Assembly: GCA_946478755.1 (NCBI GenBank)
Contig: CAMLDJ010000026.1
Location: forward strand, 1 to 35,416
DNA: 35,416 nt
Source: an uncultured Pedobacter sp.
GTDB taxonomy: Bacteria > Bacteroidota > Bacteroidia > Sphingobacteriales > Sphingobacteriaceae
Direction: 5' to 3'
Under the pieces are notes generated by a model. The model was not told where the DNA came from, searched no databases, and saw nothing but the letters and a program-made list of their open reading frames with translations. Of this stretch, positions 23,594 to 33,050 are shown piece by piece. Position numbers and translations under genes: made by a program. Each line of letters starts with the position of its first letter. Position 1 is the stretch's first letter.

Positions 23594-24360
23594 TCCTCAT
23601 GTTTTACCCAGACGTTATAAATTTCCACTGCACCGTAAGCACTGCAGGATTCCCCATCAACCTTTCTTCTACCCTGACAGGAGGATTGCACATACGCACC
23701 GGCTTTAAAATAGGCACCTTTGAAAGCTTTAGCAAAGGTGAATTTTAATTTGCCGTTATAGTAACATTCGGTTTGATTGTTATTTACTTTAAACATGACG
23801 TTAAACCTGCTGCCCAACTGGTAATTTTCGTCCATTACAGGTCCTTTTTCATCATCCATTTTTACAAAGAGCTTATTCTTTTCCAGTCGGAAAACAATGA
23901 CATCGTCGTCTGCATCATGAATTTGTCCCACCACGATATGGGGTTTTTTAACTGGCAGATGCAGGATGCGCTGATCGATAAAAAGGATATGTGTACCTGC
24001 TTCTGATGACCATGAAGCATTCTTTTTGCCATTGTCAACCATTTCTCTTAATTCCGCTCGTGGATAACCAGAACCTCTAGTTGTTGTTCCTCCGGTTGTT
24101 GCCCGGAAAACAACGGCATCGCCGGTTTTATTTACATAAAACCACTTATCATTATGGTAGGTCTTTAATTCTGGCTGTTTGTATTCATCCGAGCCACCCG
24201 GAGTTTTTATCCCTTCTGGTACGTTCAGCTTCCAGTTTTGAAGATCAAGGACATCTGAAGGTAACTTTGCCGCCGATCCAGCTGAGATGCCTGAACTAAG
24301 AAATGCAATCAGCGTCGTTGAAAAGCCGATGCCTAGAATTATGCTTATTAATTTTTTCAT
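23590..24360 (-). CDS. PL7 alginate lyase (256 aa), signal peptide
   Basis: Polysaccharide lyase of family 7, cleaving alginate by beta-elimination. The ORF opens upstream at 24420, but that ATG precedes 20 odd residues and lies in the PL6 end; ATG at 24360 gives a signal sequence (MKKLISIILGIGFSTTLIAF) and is chosen. The three PL7 blocks are all present: RAELR (101-105), QIH (146-148) and YFKAGAYVQ (217-225), including the catalytic His148 and Tyr223 and the Arg/Gln/Lys cluster. QIH rather than QVH is linked with polyG or mixed substrates in the family; that is inference here. It starts 2 bases after the PL6 gene, so the two are coupled. Confidence 0.92.
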   Translation of the reverse strand: MKKLISIILGIGFSTTLIAFLSSGISAGSAAKLPSDVLDLQNWKLNVPEGIKTPGGSDEYKQPELKTYHNDKWFYVNKTGDAVVFRATTGGTTTRGSGYPRAELREMVDNGKKNASWSSEAGTHILFIDQRILHLPVKKPHIVVGQIHDADDDVIVFRLEKNKLFVKMDDEKGPVMDENYQLGSRFNVMFKVNNNQTECYYNGKLKFTFAKAFKGAYFKAGAYVQSSCQGRRKVDGESCSAYGAVEIYNVWVKHED

Positions 24361-24362
24361 GT

Positions 24363-26678
24363 CTATCTTATAATACCCATTGACTTTTGATCGTTTGTGG
24401 CAGGGGCATTGTCCAGCCATTGAAAGTTAAGCTTTTGCGGGTTGCTGTATTTCGGTTTTACATGGTAAAGATGCTTTCCAGCAACCTTGTCATAAAATGA
24501 CTCAACCCTTCCCGATTCGTAAAAATTACAGTAATCAACAAGGATCTTATCCCAGCGGTATTCCTGGAACTGGACTGATCTTCCTCCTTGTCCGCTGTTA
24601 GAAAAATTGCAGTTGGTAACAGATGCCTGTTGTACACCAATCAGCCTCACAACCGTTCCCTGTTCTCTGTTTTCTACTTCGTTAAAGACACAATGGTCAA
24701 TCGTTACAAAAGGACCTAAGGTACTTTCGTCATTGCCGCCACGGTAGATATTGATCGCACCCCCCAGCAAATTTGTGAAGGTACAGTTCCTAATCAGGCT
24801 GTTTTCTGCATTGTATATGCCTTTGTCGTCTTTCTCTGACGACAGGTCTATTCCGCTGCCCGACATATGGTGGAAAGTTGAATTGACGATGACCAGGCTA
24901 TCGGCCAGTGTTCCTTTTGAAGCTTTAAAGCCACTGTTGGTACTTTCATTATAATCGTAAAATTCACAATTGTCAATGGTCAGCAGATAAGGCCTGTTCA
25001 TCGGCCGTTCCGTAGAGCGAATCCCTGCATCGGCAGCAGCAAAGCTTTCATATGTGCCCTTAAAAGCAATATTCTTAATGATCAGATCGCCACCGTTTTC
25101 TATGCTGATAAAAGCAGGTATTGAGCTGAAGGATGTGTTGACAAATACTGGCCTTGTTCTTAAATCTTCTCCCGCCATGATGATGAGTGGTTTATCCACC
25201 TTTAGTTCTTTATCCATTTTATAATAGCCCTCTTCTGATAGCACAATTGTATCACCCGCAATGGCATCCTGAATGAGGCTTGCAATCACCGCGCTTTGTG
25301 CGGCTCTGACAACAAAACGTTTTGATTTCCGCAAAGGTTGTTCTGTCACAGATTTATACCACTCCGCTCCTGTAGCTTCTTTTTTTATGAGTGGAAGTAC
25401 TTTTAGATCAGCGCCATATCTGGGGTCATAGGGCAGATCAAAGCCTTTTACCCGGATAAGTTTCGGTGCGATCTTCTTAAATCCTGATGGTAATACTCCT
25501 TTGAAAGCTTCATTCAGCGCATTGTCAGTGAACACAATTCCCTTGTCATTATTGGCATCAGTATAAACTTCTGTATGTTGAGTAAGGACCAGGTTGTTCC
25601 TGAAGGATACATTTTCCGGGCCGAGTGTTCGCTCTGCATCCTTACCTGCACCAAATAAAATGCTGGAACAGTTGATAAAAGTGTTTTTTTCAATGATAGC
25701 ATCCTTTACCTGATAATAGCGATTGATGAGTGAATTGGGTACACCATTCACCACTGCCAGGGCTGCCCTGAAGTTGCTACCTTGTAACTGATAAAAAATA
25801 TTATTAAATACCCGCTGACGCGGGTTAATCACCCTCACTCCCCCGGTAAAAGGCTTATTGTTACCGATAAAGAAATTGCCTTCAACCACATTACCAGAGC
25901 CATGTCTTAACACCAGTCCGCCCTCGCATTCATAAAAGGTATTAAAGCTGACCTTATTTTCGCCGGATTTAATGGATACGATCTCCACTTCGCCGTTGCA
26001 GTGTTCAAAATAATTGTGAACGATATTTGTACGCGATGCGGTCAATGAATACCTGGAAACACCTATGCGAATCGTCTCTCCACCATTGGAGCCAAAGCGC
26101 TGACGGCCTTTAAAATAGTTGCTGTCAATGCTATGGTTATTCCGTTGACTCCGTTCATCGTCTAATTCTGCAATAATAAGCGGGCCTGAATTCAGTTTAT
26201 TCACAAATGTTGAATGATCTACACGATTATTTTTCCCGTAAAAGGTAATCCAGGCATCTGCTTTGAATCGTTCGGGCTGACTGTAGTCTTCGATTACTAC
26301 ACTGCTTACCCGGCAATTGCTGGCCAGCTTGTCGTTATTGATCCGAAAAGAGATGACTTCCCGTTTAGGGGTATAGCCATTTTTAAAATGAAACCCCTTG
26401 ATCAGCAGGTATTCACCACTGATCTGGATATAAGACTGTCCGGTAAAAATTACGCCTCCGGGTGTTTGAGGCATAATGGTGATCGGTGCTCCAGCGATTC
26501 CTTTTCCATCCAACTGTATAGCGGCATTGCTCCATACTTTATCCTTTAGATAGATAATATCGCCGGGTTTAGCTTTTGCCACCGCGACTTGAAGTGCCTG
26601 GGGACTTTCTACAACCACCTGGTCTGCAAAGGTGTTGAAGCCAAACAACAACAGAAATGAGAAAAGGAAAATTTTCAT
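24363..26678 (-). CDS. PL6 alginate lyase, two-domain (771 aa)
   Basis: Right-handed beta-helix lyase of family PL6, acting on alginate (or related MG polysaccharides). Signal peptide about residues 1-18 (FLLLFGFNTFADQ). The catalytic N-terminal helix carries GGETIRIG (199-206), NGEVEIVSIKSGENKVSFN (228-246, Lys237) and EGGLVLRHGSGN (252-263, Arg258); the Lys-Arg spacing of 21 agrees with the known catalytic pair in this family, with acidic residues Glu201, Glu230 and Glu232 probably forming the calcium site. A second beta-helix domain (about 430-771) follows, as in other two-domain PL6 enzymes. It follows the SusE-like gene by 27 bases. Probably extracellular or periplasmic. Confidence 0.92.
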   Translation of the reverse strand: MKIFLFSFLLLFGFNTFADQVVVESPQALQVAVAKAKPGDIIYLKDKVWSNAAIQLDGKGIAGAPITIMPQTPGGVIFTGQSYIQISGEYLLIKGFHFKNGYTPKREVISFRINNDKLASNCRVSSVVIEDYSQPERFKADAWITFYGKNNRVDHSTFVNKLNSGPLIIAELDDERSQRNNHSIDSNYFKGRQRFGSNGGETIRIGVSRYSLTASRTNIVHNYFEHCNGEVEIVSIKSGENKVSFNTFYECEGGLVLRHGSGNVVEGNFFIGNNKPFTGGVRVINPRQRVFNNIFYQLQGSNFRAALAVVNGVPNSLINRYYQVKDAIIEKNTFINCSSILFGAGKDAERTLGPENVSFRNNLVLTQHTEVYTDANNDKGIVFTDNALNEAFKGVLPSGFKKIAPKLIRVKGFDLPYDPRYGADLKVLPLIKKEATGAEWYKSVTEQPLRKSKRFVVRAAQSAVIASLIQDAIAGDTIVLSEEGYYKMDKELKVDKPLIIMAGEDLRTRPVFVNTSFSSIPAFISIENGGDLIIKNIAFKGTYESFAAADAGIRSTERPMNRPYLLTIDNCEFYDYNESTNSGFKASKGTLADSLVIVNSTFHHMSGSGIDLSSEKDDKGIYNAENSLIRNCTFTNLLGGAINIYRGGNDESTLGPFVTIDHCVFNEVENREQGTVVRLIGVQQASVTNCNFSNSGQGGRSVQFQEYRWDKILVDYCNFYESGRVESFYDKVAGKHLYHVKPKYSNPQKLNFQWLDNAPATNDQKSMGIIR

Positions 26679-26705
26679 ATACGCTAATTAGTTTTTTATT
26701 ATTAT

Positions 26706-27986
26706 TTATTTGGAAACTAAAATGTCAAACTTAATGGTGGACACGGATGCTGTTGTACCAATGGTAACTTCTTTGGCGCTTAACAGCTGATTGGTAAACG
26801 TACCATCTGCTTCGGGCACCCTTATCCATACCAGATAGGCATTCGTCACATTGAATGCATTGGCTGCAGGTGTGGTTGCATCGTATTTAACAGTACTGCT
26901 GGATGGCGCGGCGATGCTGCCAAAAAAAGTATCTTCCAGGTCGGTAATGCCATTGGAATTGTAAGCGGCATAAATCCTGTCGACATCTGCAGTTCCCGGA
27001 ATAAGTGTCCTGAATTTTGTGGCTTTAAGGTCCGTTGCCACTGGTTCCCAGATCAGTGTATTACACTTATAATTTTTTGAAATGGTTGTGGTGTTGGCCG
27101 GACTGTAAATGGTGAACACGAAGGCACTCGAGCAATAGGTAAGAAAGTCAAGGTCCTTTTCCTGCCCGCTAATGTTACAGGTGCCTGTTAATGTGCCTGT
27201 TTTACCAAAGAAAAAACTACTTGGAGAAGGAGCAGCTGCTGTCCCGTTTGCCATCATCACCAGATCCTGATAAAGTGTGTATTTCTTTAATGGAATATTG
27301 ACGCTTGCTTCAATTTTTAAATCAAATTTATCGGTGACCACGACTTTTAAATTTCCTGCGTTTTTGCGATAGCTATAGTCATAATTAAAATGATAGGTTT
27401 TCTCATTATCAGGCAGGTCTATCTTATTCAGTAAAACAAATTCGCCCTGGTAGTCATCAAAAAATTCAATGTTCTTCAGTCCGTTTTCAGAACTCGCGGT
27501 ACCCGTCAGATTAATTTTTCCGGTAGCGTCAGGAAGTAGGCTCAGCGGCACATTTTCCAGTTTTGGCAAGGGTGGGGTAAAGGAAGTCAACTTGATAAAT
27601 CCTTCAAAAGAAGTATTGTCTACATGTTTCACCATTACTCTGATGCCGCTCACCTGCACCAATTTAGCATTGGTATAAGTCGCTGAAGGGATGCTAAACT
27701 TATAATCGGCCCTGCTGTTTTCTGCTGGTGTGCCAATATAGATCAGTGAGTCTGTCGTATTGTTGCGTACCAGGTAGCAATAAATTAATTTTACACCTAC
27801 CGGCGAGCTCAGTTCTCCATTAATTTCTGCTTCCGGGCTTAGTTGTTTGGTTGCGGTATTGTAGGTATACTCTTTTGTGGTAAAGGTGTCTGGGCTGGAA
27901 GTAACGACCTTATCTTTCTTACAACTTTGTACTATGACCGTTGCGATTAAAAGCGCTGCGATCCAAAGGTTATCTATTATTTTCAT
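26706..27986 (-). CDS. SusE-like surface glycan-binding lipoprotein (about 426 aa)
   Basis: Predicted outer-membrane lipoprotein with Ig-like beta domains, in the position where SusE/F-type glycan-binding proteins occur. The first ATG (28025) adds 13 residues and overlaps the hairpin at 28021-28063; ATG at 27986 gives MKIIDNLWIAALLIATVIVQ then Ser-Cys, with Cys22 as the lipidated residue, and is preferred (ATG 28007 is an alternative). After about 40 residues come tandem beta-sandwich parts with VKLIYCYLVRN, ATGKINLTGTASS and DLKIEASVNIPLKKY, and a final FDILVSK. It binds or positions alginate pieces (inferred from location; no lectin motif is recognised). Named only by context and fold-like features. 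Confidence 0.72.
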   Translation of the reverse strand: MKIIDNLWIAALLIATVIVQSCKKDKVVTSSPDTFTTKEYTYNTATKQLSPEAEINGELSSPVGVKLIYCYLVRNNTTDSLIYIGTPAENSRADYKFSIPSATYTNAKLVQVSGIRVMVKHVDNTSFEGFIKLTSFTPPLPKLENVPLSLLPDATGKINLTGTASSENGLKNIEFFDDYQGEFVLLNKIDLPDNEKTYHFNYDYSYRKNAGNLKVVVTDKFDLKIEASVNIPLKKYTLYQDLVMMANGTAAAPSPSSFFFGKTGTLTGTCNISGQEKDLDFLTYCSSAFVFTIYSPANTTTISKNYKCNTLIWEPVATDLKATKFRTLIPGTADVDRIYAAYNSNGITDLEDTFFGSIAAPSSSTVKYDATTPAANAFNVTNAYLVWIRVPEADGTFTNQLLSAKEVTIGTTASVSTIKFDILVSK

Positions 27987-28020
27987 CTGGTTAAATTTTG
28001 TCTTCATTGGTGATGAAGCT

Positions 28021-28063
28021 GTCATGATTTAATCATTCCACTGTGTGATTTAAAAATCATGAC
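28021..28063. promoter_or_regulatory. Intra-operon hairpin between susD and the SusE-like gene
   Basis: Perfect 10-base arms GTCATGATTT (28021-28030) and AAATCATGAC (28054-28063), with a further inner 5-bp pair AATCA/TGATT, a 10-base loop and a 3-base bulge. It lies in the 101-base spacer before the SusE-like start. On the - strand no T-tract follows, so it is more like an mRNA processing/stability or attenuation element than a terminator. Confidence 0.6.
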
Positions 28064-28087
28064 GGTTTCATATCCAATTTTTTAGGG

Positions 28088-29665
28088 TTAATAGCCTGGG
28101 TTTTGAATGATCTTTATTTGGTCGTTTGCATCCAGTTCACGCTGTGGTATGGGCAGCAGCAATTTCTCCATCGTCAGATTTGCTTGCAGCTCAGCCAGAG
28201 TAAATGCTGGCCTGTAAGCTTTGTAATGGGAATCAAACTCTAATGCAAAATGATTTTTTATGGTCGATATAGCTTGCCCGGTCCGTACCAGGTCAAAGAA
28301 GCGCTGATTTTCAAATGCGAATTCCAGCCGTCTTTCGTTTAGTAAGGCAGTTAAAAATTGAGCAGGTGTAGAGATGGCGTTCGCACTTCCATCGGTCGGA
28401 TATTTGTAAAAACCAGTATTAAAATCGCCGCTGACGTAATCTGTCGCCCCTGCTCTCGTCCTTACCTCATTTATTAAGTTTATGCTGGTGCTTCCAAAGC
28501 CAAGCGCTTCGGCCTTCATCAGCAATACATCAGAGAAACGGATTACCGGGAAGTCATTTTCGGCATCAAATTTAACGAGTACCGGAGAGATGAATTTTTT
28601 TACATAGAGTTTGGAGGAATGTTTCGCCATAGTAACGGCTTTCCTGGTGTCAGTGGAACCACTTGCTGGGGTTTTATAACTTACATCCAGTTCGTTTGTA
28701 GGGAAATTATATCCGCTTCCATCTCCATTAACAATGGCACTTCCGCTGGATGTCGGGGCAAAATTGTTGGCCATTAAGTTACCCAGGCCGAAGCCGCCAG
28801 CTTTAAACCTTACCGCAAATAGGATTTCTTTGTTCATCTCATTGTTGATGGAAAAGACGTCTGAAAAGGATGGCAGTAAACCATGACCGCTATTGGTGAT
28901 CAAATCATCCAGGAGGGGCAGGGCACTGGCAGCGCGGTCCGTGGTTAAATACACCTTGGCAAGCAAGGCTTTAGCTGCCCAGGAAGTGGCGCGACCAGCT
29001 TCGGAATTGGATGCGGTTGTATATGGTGTCTGCAAAAGCAGGTCTTTCGCAGCCAGAAGATCGGCTGTGATGAGCTGATAGCAATCAGCCAATGGTGTTC
29101 TCGTTATCTTCTTGGATTGCTCCGGATCAACAGGTTCTGTGATCAGGAACACGTCACCATACAACCGGACCAGGTTGAAGTAATGATAGGCGCGCAAAAA
29201 TAAAGCTTCGCCAGCCAGCTGATTTTTTTGCTGCGAACTCATTTTAGCGGTTCCTTCACCCAGTGTAATCTGCCCTCCAACGTAGCTTACACCCAGGCTT
29301 TTCAATACGTAATTGATTGATCTGAGGTTTTTATACGTAACCAGCCAGTATTGGTAAACTTTATCATGAGCAGAATTTAACGTAAACATATCCAGTTCAT
29401 TAAATTCGAAGTTTATGGCAGCGGAACTGTTGGCTACCCCTTGCTTGGAATTGTCGCTGCGCAGATCGGTAAGCATCCATTCGTACTCCAAGGGCTTTTG
29501 TAATCCGTTATAACTGCCGGTAAGTCCGACCTTCGTTTCCTCATAATTCTTATAGAAAGCATCAACTCCGATATTTGATATGGGATCAATATCAATAATT
29601 TTATTACAGGCGCTTGCGCTGATGAGGAGCACCAGGCCTGCACTTAGGTATTTAAAGCTTTTCAT
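28088..29665 (-). CDS. susD: SusD/RagB outer-membrane lipoprotein (525 aa)
   Basis: Nutrient-binding lid protein that works with SusC. ATG at 29689 gives a longer N-terminus, but ATG at 29665 produces MKSFKYLSAGLVLLISASAC with Cys20 as lipobox, so it is preferred. The SusD N-terminal part (KIIDIDPISNIGVDAFYKNY, about 22-41) is followed by TPR helices (AGEALFLRAYHYFNLVRLYG) and a RagB-like C-terminus: ERRLEFAFENQRFFDLVRTG (about 440-460) and the ending LLLPIPQRELDANDQIKIIQ. Length agrees with the family. It starts 27 bases after SusC and is the second gene of the SusC/D pair of this alginate locus. Confidence 0.93.
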   Translation of the reverse strand: MKSFKYLSAGLVLLISASACNKIIDIDPISNIGVDAFYKNYEETKVGLTGSYNGLQKPLEYEWMLTDLRSDNSKQGVANSSAAINFEFNELDMFTLNSAHDKVYQYWLVTYKNLRSINYVLKSLGVSYVGGQITLGEGTAKMSSQQKNQLAGEALFLRAYHYFNLVRLYGDVFLITEPVDPEQSKKITRTPLADCYQLITADLLAAKDLLLQTPYTTASNSEAGRATSWAAKALLAKVYLTTDRAASALPLLDDLITNSGHGLLPSFSDVFSINNEMNKEILFAVRFKAGGFGLGNLMANNFAPTSSGSAIVNGDGSGYNFPTNELDVSYKTPASGSTDTRKAVTMAKHSSKLYVKKFISPVLVKFDAENDFPVIRFSDVLLMKAEALGFGSTSINLINEVRTRAGATDYVSGDFNTGFYKYPTDGSANAISTPAQFLTALLNERRLEFAFENQRFFDLVRTGQAISTIKNHFALEFDSHYKAYRPAFTLAELQANLTMEKLLLPIPQRELDANDQIKIIQNPGY

Positions 29666-29692
29666 TTTATGTAGTTTAAAGTAGCCCATGAA

Positions 29693-32600
29693 TTAAAAAT
29701 TTACATCTATGCCGAATGTATAAGTGCGGGAAATCGGAAATGCTCCGCGCTGATAACCATCAATAAGGGGAGAAGCATATTGCGAGGAGGTCGTCCTCGC
29801 CTCAGGATTGATCCCGCGATAAGAACTGCCCATCAGGTAAACGACGTTGTCTGCGGAGCTGTAGATCCTCAGGCCTTTTACGCCGAGTTTTTTAGTGAAT
29901 TTTGCGGGTAGGGTATAACCCAGTATCACATTCCTGATCGCGGCATATGAACCGTCTTCAATTACATAATCTGTTAGCAGCCAGTTTTCTCCGTTGGTAT
30001 AATAAGGCGTTTTGCCATCTCCGGGATTGGCAGCACTGATCCATCTGTTTTCATTGAAGTTTTCATTGTATCTTCTTGATTCGTTGTAATTGGCATCACC
30101 ATTGATCACTTTTACGCCTTGTACACCCTGGATCAGGATATTCAGGTCAAATCCCTTAAACTTAAACGAGTTATTAATACCCCAGGTAAAATCCGGAAAT
30201 GGAGTGCCGAGTGTGGTACGATCGTTTACGTCGATTTTATTATCTCCATTTACATCTACGAACTTCAAACCCCCCGCTGCATAATATTTAGCCAGCGTAG
30301 AAGTTTGTCCGCCAGCTTTTGCTTCATCAATCTGCGCCTGTGAGGTCCAGACTCCATTGGTTTTATAACCAAAGAACTGAATGGCAGGCTGACCTACAAT
30401 AGCGGCATAAATTTCATTGCGCTCTCCATAATTGTACTGAAAAGGCTCTCCGCCCAGCTCCAGTAAACGGTTTCTGTTAGCGGAGAAATTTAAAGCTGTA
30501 GTCCACTGGAATTTGTCATTTCTTAGGTTATTGGAGGTCAATTCTACTTCTATACCCTGATTTTTCACTCTTCCGGAATTGTCGAAATATTCGAATGATC
30601 CGCTAAAGGACTGGGTGGATCTCTTGTATAACAGCTTTTCAGTGTTGGAGTTATAGTATTCCAGGGTTAACCCAAAGCGATCTTTCATGAAACCAAGGTC
30701 AAGACCAGTGTTAAATTCAAAGGTCCTTTCCCAGGTAATATTTGGATTGGCCAGGACGTCTGCATTGGGCGCAAGACCGAGGTTCACTTCACCCGTTCCG
30801 CTTCCAAAGCTGTAATTACCGGGATAGAGCAGGTTCTGGAAGGCAAAGCTTTCGATCTTGTTATTTCCTGTTGCCCCATAGCTGGCTCTTAGTTTCATAT
30901 TGCTGAGCCAGGTTATATTTTTCATGAAATCCTCTTTTGCAATTCCCCAGCCTGCTGAAACTGCTGGAAAGGAACCATATTTTTTGCCTTTCGCGAAATA
31001 GGAACTGCCATCCATTCTATAACTGAGTGCCAGCAGATATTTGCTTTTATAATCATAAGTAAAACGGCCGAGGTAAGAGATGAGGCCGATGCGGTCTTTA
31101 AGGGTCCTGGTCAGGGCCTGATCTATTTGGGCGGCCTGGTTTAGCGTTTCAAATTCGTCAGTAGGAAAGTTCCGGCCAACCATGTTAGATTCCTTGATCA
31201 TGGTCTGCTGCGTTGTAAAGCCCAATAGCCCGGTCAGGTTATGGTTGCCCCTGGTGAGGTTATAATTTAAGGTGTTTTCGAATAAAACATCCAGGTAATT
31301 TTTCGTGTATACGGTAGCTTCGTTCACGTCGCCATCTTTTCTGGCGCTTGATTTGGTAAAGGTATTGTTCTCCTGCTGAGAGAAATAACCTCCAACCGAA
31401 CTTTTAAAGATCAGATGAGGTAAGAATTTAATACTGATGTCGCCGCTGCCCAGCATTCTGTAAGTCTGCTGATCCCGTGTCTCCCTTGCGGCAATGGAAA
31501 GGGGGGTATTGTTGCTGGTTGCGAAGGGCTCTACCGGACCACTGCTTGTCCATAAACTGCCATCCGGCATTGTGCCTGAATACTGCAAGCCGTTAAAATG
31601 ACGCGCCTGCACAAAATCTCCCGGAAGAATATCAGCCCATTGGGCATTCTGATGGACGTAAGCGGCGGTAAATTCATTGTGATAAACCGGCAGAAAAGAT
31701 CCGAACCTAAAATAATCTGTAAAGTTAACTGCTGGTCTTTGCGTTTTGATGTAAGAAGGATTGAAGTTGATGCTGAAGTCGACTTTTTTGCTCAATGCAC
31801 CATCTACCTTAGCCTTTACATTTAAACGTTCATTATCACTGTACTTTAAAATGGCCTGATCTTTCTGGCCGCTTGCTGAAATGTAGTACTTTAATTCCTT
31901 TTTACCTCCGGAAATTCCCAGTTGTATATTGGCAATGGAGGCATCCTGCAGCGCTTCCTGCTGCCAGTCGGTCGGCACACCGCTTATCTGATTTTCAATA
32001 ATATAGGCAGCTCTTTCCGGGCCTGTGATCAGGTTTTTCCCATTTGCCGGTACTGTCGGGTCATTTTCGCGCAAGGCGGCCTCATCAAAAAGCATTTTTG
32101 TATAGTCGGTAATGCTCATGATCGGATTAAGTGCGTATGGTTTTTTGAAACCATAATACGACTTGACTGAATACGTCGGTTTGTCCGAATTTCCACTTTT
32201 AGTGGTGATTAGAATTACGCCATTGGCAGCTCTGGAGCCATATATGGCACCTGATGCCGCGTCTTTAAGCACTTCAATGGATTCTACATCCTGTGGGTTT
32301 ACAAAAGACAGACCATCCGGTACAGGGTAGCCATCAACTACAACCAGGGGCTGTGAGTTTGCACTGATCGAACTGAAGCCACGTACCCTAACGATGGGAT
32401 CAGCACCCACTTCTGAACTTACATTCTGAATGGTAACACCTGCGATCTTTCCGATAAGGGCGTTGTCGAGCCGTGAGGTGGGTATCTCGTCCAGATTTTC
32501 GTTTTTTAGCTTACTCACCGCACCGGTTACGGATGACTTTTTCTGTGTGCCGTAACCAATGACCACCAGCTCGTTCATGGTGTTTGGACTTTCCTGTAAA

Positions 32601-32896
32601 GTTATGGTTATGGTTGCGGGACCTTTCACCGCATAAGCCTGGGCCTGGTATCCGAGATAATTAAACAAGAGGAGTTTACCTGTTTCTGCATTAATGCTGA
32701 ACTCACCCTTGTTGTTGGTTACAGTGCCCTGCTTTGAATCTTTAACAGTGACGGATGCGCCCGGCAATGTTTCGCCGCCCGGAGACTTAACCAGCCCCTG
32801 TATTTTTACCCTGGTTTGAGAAAACCCCGGATTGAAAAACAGCGCACAAGAAAATACAATAAGCAGTATCCTCCGTAAGTAAGTGTTCGAATTCAT
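29693..32896 (-). CDS. susC: SusC/RagA TonB-dependent outer-membrane transporter (1067 aa)
   Basis: TonB-dependent importer of alginate oligosaccharides with SusD. Signal peptide (about residues 7-26, end NPGFSQ); carboxypeptidase D regulatory-like domain (about 30-108: GLVKSPGGETLPGASVTVKD); TonB-box-like region and plug (NELVVIGYGTQKKSSVTGAV, SRLDNALIGKIAGVTIQN, RVRGFSSISANSQPLVVVDG, SIEVLKDAASGAIYGSRAAN, GVILITTKSG); then the 22-strand barrel with its typical C-terminal aromatic end (ISRTYTFGIDVNF). Length is normal. Starts 154 bases after the SDR gene; a hairpin lies at 33005-33040 in this spacer. Substrate is assigned by the lyases downstream. Confidence 0.95.
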   Translation of the reverse strand: MNSNTYLRRILLIVFSCALFFNPGFSQTRVKIQGLVKSPGGETLPGASVTVKDSKQGTVTNNKGEFSINAETGKLLLFNYLGYQAQAYAVKGPATITITLQESPNTMNELVVIGYGTQKKSSVTGAVSKLKNENLDEIPTSRLDNALIGKIAGVTIQNVSSEVGADPIVRVRGFSSISANSQPLVVVDGYPVPDGLSFVNPQDVESIEVLKDAASGAIYGSRAANGVILITTKSGNSDKPTYSVKSYYGFKKPYALNPIMSITDYTKMLFDEAALRENDPTVPANGKNLITGPERAAYIIENQISGVPTDWQQEALQDASIANIQLGISGGKKELKYYISASGQKDQAILKYSDNERLNVKAKVDGALSKKVDFSINFNPSYIKTQRPAVNFTDYFRFGSFLPVYHNEFTAAYVHQNAQWADILPGDFVQARHFNGLQYSGTMPDGSLWTSSGPVEPFATSNNTPLSIAARETRDQQTYRMLGSGDISIKFLPHLIFKSSVGGYFSQQENNTFTKSSARKDGDVNEATVYTKNYLDVLFENTLNYNLTRGNHNLTGLLGFTTQQTMIKESNMVGRNFPTDEFETLNQAAQIDQALTRTLKDRIGLISYLGRFTYDYKSKYLLALSYRMDGSSYFAKGKKYGSFPAVSAGWGIAKEDFMKNITWLSNMKLRASYGATGNNKIESFAFQNLLYPGNYSFGSGTGEVNLGLAPNADVLANPNITWERTFEFNTGLDLGFMKDRFGLTLEYYNSNTEKLLYKRSTQSFSGSFEYFDNSGRVKNQGIEVELTSNNLRNDKFQWTTALNFSANRNRLLELGGEPFQYNYGERNEIYAAIVGQPAIQFFGYKTNGVWTSQAQIDEAKAGGQTSTLAKYYAAGGLKFVDVNGDNKIDVNDRTTLGTPFPDFTWGINNSFKFKGFDLNILIQGVQGVKVINGDANYNESRRYNENFNENRWISAANPGDGKTPYYTNGENWLLTDYVIEDGSYAAIRNVILGYTLPAKFTKKLGVKGLRIYSSADNVVYLMGSSYRGINPEARTTSSQYASPLIDGYQRGAFPISRTYTFGIDVNF

Positions 32897-33004
32897 ATCT
32901 ATTGATAGTTTATATTTGGTTTCGGGTAATGCCCTGCTGAGTAAAGTCTCTTTTTACTGCAGGAAACAGTTCTTTTAATGTCCGGAGCTGTCAGGTAATT
33001 TTTT

Positions 33005-33040
33005 CAGCGGGGGCTTAAATCTGGTCTAAGCACCCCGCTG
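33005..33040. promoter_or_regulatory. Hairpin in the spacer before susC
   Basis: Stem CAGCGGGG/CCCCGCTG, continuing GCTTA/TAAGC around a single bulged A (33005-33012, 33013-33017, 33027-33031, 33033-33040). GC-rich and strong. On the - strand it is followed by an A-run, not a T-run, so it is not a standard terminator of the SDR gene; it could protect the upstream mRNA or partition expression. On the + strand a T-run does follow. Confidence 0.6.
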
Positions 33041-33050
33041 TATTGCTTTT

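Noticed and set aside
33005..33040. Rho-independent terminator of the SDR gene
   Set aside because: In the direction of transcription (-) the stem is followed by A residues, not a T-run, so it is listed as a structural element only.
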